From assembly GCA_044448905.1 (NCBI GenBank), contig JBIOHJ010000129.1, positions 1-9,109 of the forward strand: 9,109 bases of DNA, given 5' to 3'. The notes below the pieces were generated by a model. It had not been told where the DNA came from, ran no database searches, and saw only the letters and a program-made list of their open reading frames with translations. The position numbers were made by a program, and so were the translations under genes. Shown piece by piece: positions 6,819-9,109 of the stretch. This DNA comes from JBIOHJ01 sp044448905. Lineage in GTDB: Bacteria > Bacteroidota > Bacteroidia > AKYH767-A > OLB10. Every line of letters begins with the position of its first letter. The stretch's first letter is position 1.

Positions 6819-6847
6819 ATTAAATTATTTATGTTTACAATTGTCAA
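6819..6847 (-). promoter_or_regulatory. Candidate dnaK promoter with overlapping palindrome
   Basis: On the - strand, TTGACA (complement of 6842-6847) and TTTAAT (complement of 6819-6824) are separated by exactly 17 bp, a near-perfect sigma-70-type layout ending about 20 bp before the dnaK ATG at 6798. The palindrome ACAATTGT (6837-6844) overlaps the upstream box. A spaced inverted repeat, ATGCCA (6853-6858) with TGGCAT (6880-6885), lies just beyond. The phylum's TAnnTTTG box is matched only partly. Confidence 0.4.
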
Positions 6848-6935
6848 TGAATATGCCAAGCGGGTTTTTAGGGAAATTATGGCATTGAATGATTAAATAA
6901 TGTATCATAGCAAATCATCGGTGACAAAAAGACAG

Positions 6936-6980
6936 GGTTGGTAGATAGGTAAACAGGTAATTATGGTAAATGGGTAACCG
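6936..6980. repeat. Phased GGTAA direct repeat, 8-bp period
   Basis: GGTAG or GGTAA begins at 6940, 6948, 6956, 6965 and 6973, so five copies at intervals of 8, 8, 9 and 8 bp. The bases between vary (for example AGGTAAAC, AGGTAATT, TGGTAAAT). The block lies between the lipoprotein stop (7016) and dnaK (start 6798). It looks like a decayed tandem repeat or a row of binding sites. No T-rich hairpin is seen, so no terminator for the lipoprotein gene can be named here. Confidence 0.55.
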
Positions 6981-7015
6981 GAGAAAAAACAAAATGAAAC
7001 GTAATTATCTATAAA

Positions 7016-8008
7016 CTATTGAAAACCCAAATGACCGGTAATACTGCCATTATTTAAAGAGTCTAAGGAAGCTGTGTTTAGTTTTTTATCTTTTACTTCC
7101 TGGATAATCCGGCTCGAAAAAATTCCATAGCCTCCGTTAATGTTTGTATATTGGTTAATGTTTTGATTAATTCCTGTGGAAGGTTTATTCACCAGTATAT
7201 AGGTATAAAACTCAATCGCTCCGCTTGTAATAATAAAATCAAGCTTATCGGCATTTCTTATAACCGAATTATCCTGGCTGATTGAGCCTGCAACAAACTG
7301 GTAAAAAGCGGGAAACTCAATTATCTTATTCATATTTTGTTCCTGAAATTTTTCCTGTTCAGGAAACTTCCAATCAATATATTTAAAAACAACGGCAGTC
7401 GGATCAGTAACTGGCGCTTCAGTATAGTGAAACCTGATGACGAGCTGATAAATCTCTCCCTCCGGAACAACAGTCCATGTTGCTGTAAAAGGATTGGGTC
7501 CGGCAAAATTAATTCCTGAGGTCGAGGTAGCCAGGGGATTTATAATAAAAATGCTGTCAACCACAGGAGTTACAGCAGTTATTATGCTGTCGGTTTTCAG
7601 ATTGTGAACAACAAGCTTGTATGAATTTTTTCCAACTATTTTATCTGAAGTAGAAGTTCGGTAAAGAACATTGGGGGTTGTGGCAAAAATGCCTTCTTCT
7701 TTGGGAATACTTTCATCGCGAATGAGATTAATTTTACGCAGAAAAGTATTTCCCGAGTACTCTTCGAAGCTAACGTCAAGTATATCGGGATAGTTAATGG
7801 AATCGGGATTTTGGGCCATAACATATGCATCTCCTTCGCCAAGAAAAACTTTTTGAATGCGGACCCATTGAATGGAATCGGAAATATTGAGCAATCCGTA
7901 AATAACAGGAATATCTTTATAAGGTGCAGTGATATCAAAATCGGTTTCGCATGAGCTGGTGCATAAAACAACTGCTATAAATGCCGGAATTATTAATTTG
8001 CGTATCAT
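7016..8008 (-). CDS. Outer-membrane-type lipoprotein, possibly DUF4249 family
   Basis: 330 aa. A lipoprotein signal is clear: MIRKLIIPAFIAVVL core, then CTSSC with the acylated Cys at 20. The following residues, ETDFD, are acidic; in some Bacteroidota, acidic residues just after the Cys direct lipoproteins to the cell surface, which is only a hint here. The mature part opens with a conserved-looking beta-rich stretch (PVIYGLLN 34-41, WVRIQKVFLGEGDAY 48-62) and continues with beta-strand-rich sequence up to a C-terminal NGGYGIFSSRI block and LGF ending. This layout recalls the DUF4249 lipoproteins of Bacteroidota; I am moderately sure of the family and do not know its function. No SusC/TonB receptor gene is adjacent. 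The gene diverges from the 8090 gene with only 81 bp between starts. No terminator is visible before dnaK, so read-through into dnaK is possible, though dnaK has its own candidate promoter. Confidence 0.8.
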   Translation of the reverse strand: MIRKLIIPAFIAVVLCTSSCETDFDITAPYKDIPVIYGLLNISDSIQWVRIQKVFLGEGDAYVMAQNPDSINYPDILDVSFEEYSGNTFLRKINLIRDESIPKEEGIFATTPNVLYRTSTSDKIVGKNSYKLVVHNLKTDSIITAVTPVVDSIFIINPLATSTSGINFAGPNPFTATWTVVPEGEIYQLVIRFHYTEAPVTDPTAVVFKYIDWKFPEQEKFQEQNMNKIIEFPAFYQFVAGSISQDNSVIRNADKLDFIITSGAIEFYTYILVNKPSTGINQNINQYTNINGGYGIFSSRIIQEVKDKKLNTASLDSLNNGSITGHLGFQ

Positions 8009-8012
8009 TGTC

Positions 8013-8020
8013 CAAAAGTA
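8013..8020 (-). promoter_or_regulatory. Candidate -7 box directly before the lipoprotein start
   Basis: On the - strand TACTTTTG, a full match to the Bacteroidota -7 consensus TAnnTTTG, ends four bases before the ATG at 8008. About 19 bp upstream is CCTG, a poor -33 match. If used, transcription would start at or almost at the ATG, giving a leaderless or near-leaderless mRNA. Confidence 0.3.
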
Positions 8021-8089
8021 GCGGATTTATTCATCGGATCAGGAAATATTTTTTTCTAATTTAGTCCCGGGTAATTCGGGATAAATTTT

Positions 8090-9109
8090 ATGACATTTAA
8101 AATAAATACACTTCGCAGATTTGTTATTTTATTTTTCCTGCTTTTAGCAAGTTTTATTTCGAGGGCGCAACTTGTGGAAGACAAGTTTGACATTATGAAT
8201 ATGAGCGAAAACTTCGATAGCATAAACAGTTACTGGACTACCCTTGCCAATGCCGAAAATCTTTTTATTGTGCAGGAAGGCGAGTACATAATGAACCGTA
8301 AATCGATGGTGTCGCCTTATGCAATCATAGCAGATTATAATCAAAGCCTCACCGCGTTCAGATTAGTTACTTCGATAAAACTCGAAAAAAGTGTAAATGA
8401 CGAAGGGAGCATCGGTATTATTTTTATGGCGCAGCCTGACGGCAAAGGCGGATTTATTTTTGAAATAAATAAACTCAAGCAATTCCGCGTTAGGCAAATT
8501 GCAGGGGCCACCTATACTAATATTACCGGTGAGCCAAAATCTGGCGGGTGGGTGAGTTCAAAGTTTATTAATGAAACGTATTCGTATAATTTAGTTGAAA
8601 TAAAAACATCCAACCGCAATTATGATATTTATCTTAATAATAGTTATTTGATTTCATTTTCAGAAATCGCTTATAAGACAGGAAGGATGGGAATAGTGAT
8701 AGGTCCAGGTACCAAAGGAAAAATTGATTTTATGTATTTGTTTTCTTCGAGCAAAGAGCAATCGTTTGCTTCGGGCGACAGTACACTTGCCAATACAAGT
8801 CAGTTGAAAGAAAATTCGCCTGATATTATTGACCTTGCCGAATCAATTATTAAGCTGAAAACCCAGATTAATAAATTGACAGAGCAAAATGATGACCTTC
8901 GTAATACCATTGATGCCATGAAGAGCGATGATGATGAAATTGAGAACCAGAAAAAGAAATATGAAAAAAATATTAAAGAGCTGCAAGTATTAAACAGCAA
9001 TTCATCAGCTTCGTTCGATTCGCTGTTAAAAGTAAACAAGGAATTATTAAAATATAAAGAGCTGGTTGCGGGTAATGAAAATTCTGATTTGATTATATCG
9101 CTTTCCAAG
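8090..9109 (+). CDS. Secreted protein with concanavalin-like jelly-roll domain and coiled coil, 3' end beyond window
   Basis: An open frame of 340 codons runs from ATG 8090-8092 to the window edge without a stop. An in-frame TAA at 8072-8074 makes this the first possible ATG. Residues 1-27 are a signal peptide (basic MTFKINTLRR, hydrophobic FVILFFLLLA, then SRA before Q27). Residues about 32-218 fit a concanavalin/LamG-like jelly roll (DUF1080-type): an opening DKF...NSYWTT, strand motifs GSIGIIFMAQPDGKGGFIFEI (107-127, interrupted here by its loop), YNLVEIKTSNRNYDIYLNN (166-184), and a closing GRMGIVIGPG...IDFMYLF. Residues about 245-325 are a heptad-like, charged coiled coil (DLAESIIKLKTQI, LTEQNDDLRNTIDAM, IENQKKKYEKNIKEL). 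Such folds usually bind sugars or proteins; no catalytic site is seen. The coiled coil suggests oligomers or a cell-surface stalk. No promoter is convincing; a TCCCG/CGGGA inverted repeat (8065-8069, 8077-8081) lies just before the start. The C-terminal anchor or sorting signal is out of view. Confidence 0.85.
   Translation, partial: MTFKINTLRRFVILFFLLLASFISRAQLVEDKFDIMNMSENFDSINSYWTTLANAENLFIVQEGEYIMNRKSMVSPYAIIADYNQSLTAFRLVTSIKLEKSVNDEGSIGIIFMAQPDGKGGFIFEINKLKQFRVRQIAGATYTNITGEPKSGGWVSSKFINETYSYNLVEIKTSNRNYDIYLNNSYLISFSEIAYKTGRMGIVIGPGTKGKIDFMYLFSSSKEQSFASGDSTLANTSQLKENSPDIIDLAESIIKLKTQINKLTEQNDDLRNTIDAMKSDDDEIENQKKKYEKNIKELQVLNSNSSASFDSLLKVNKELLKYKELVAGNENSDLIISLSK

Noticed and set aside
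6799..6910. CIRCE heat-shock operator upstream of dnaK
   Set aside because: No TTAGCACTC-N9-GAGTGCTAA or near match is present.
8144..9108. Two - strand frames (8144-8344, 8800-9108) at the right edge
   Set aside because: Both are antisense to the + strand gene starting at 8090, which has a signal peptide and a coherent domain layout.

Overview
The window reads as chromosomal DNA of an AT-rich member of the Bacteroidota. The main evidence is three genes whose products end in the C-terminal sorting domain of the type IX secretion system (T9SS), a system confined to this phylum and close relatives. Supporting signs are a lipoprotein of a Bacteroidota-typical type (possibly DUF4249), no Shine-Dalgarno sequences before the starts, and several sites resembling the phylum's TTG / TAnnTTTG promoter.

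Layout, left to right. Bases 1-77 hold the last 24 codons of a + strand gene ending in a T9SS sorting-domain tail. It converges on a - strand gene (151-2064), and one hairpin between them (94-133) can terminate both. The 151-2064 product (637 aa) and the 2829-4646 product (605 aa) are clear paralogues: signal peptide, Asp-box (BNR-type) beta-propeller-like body, two acidic Asp/Asn-Gly loops, and a T9SS sorting domain. Between them lie a small winged-helix DNA-binding protein (2344-2562, -) and two intergenic stretches with inverted and short direct repeats. Next, also on the - strand, is a full-length dnaK (4861-6798) with a strong terminator. It is preceded by an intergenic stretch with an 8-bp-phased GGTAA repeat and then a 330-aa lipoprotein gene (7016-8008). 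Divergent from the lipoprotein is a + strand gene (8090 to beyond the window) for a secreted protein with a concanavalin-like jelly-roll domain and a long coiled coil.

How it fits together. DnaK is a housekeeping chaperone. Nearly everything else here is exported: three T9SS substrates, one lipoprotein, and one signal-peptide protein with a probable carbohydrate- or protein-binding fold. The paralogue pair looks like a local duplication of a secreted, surface or adhesive protein of unknown function. The small HTH protein is the only candidate local regulator, and a near-palindrome just before its start is a plausible site for it. No mobile element, CRISPR array, tRNA or rRNA was seen. No stretch longer than 300 bases lacks a gene: the largest gaps are 2065-2343 (279 bp), 2563-2828 (266 bp), 6799-7015 (217 bp) and 4647-4860 (214 bp). 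I found no strong case for a wholly new system. The best leads are the paralogous secreted family, the coiled-coil/jelly-roll protein, and the repeat-bearing intergenic stretches.
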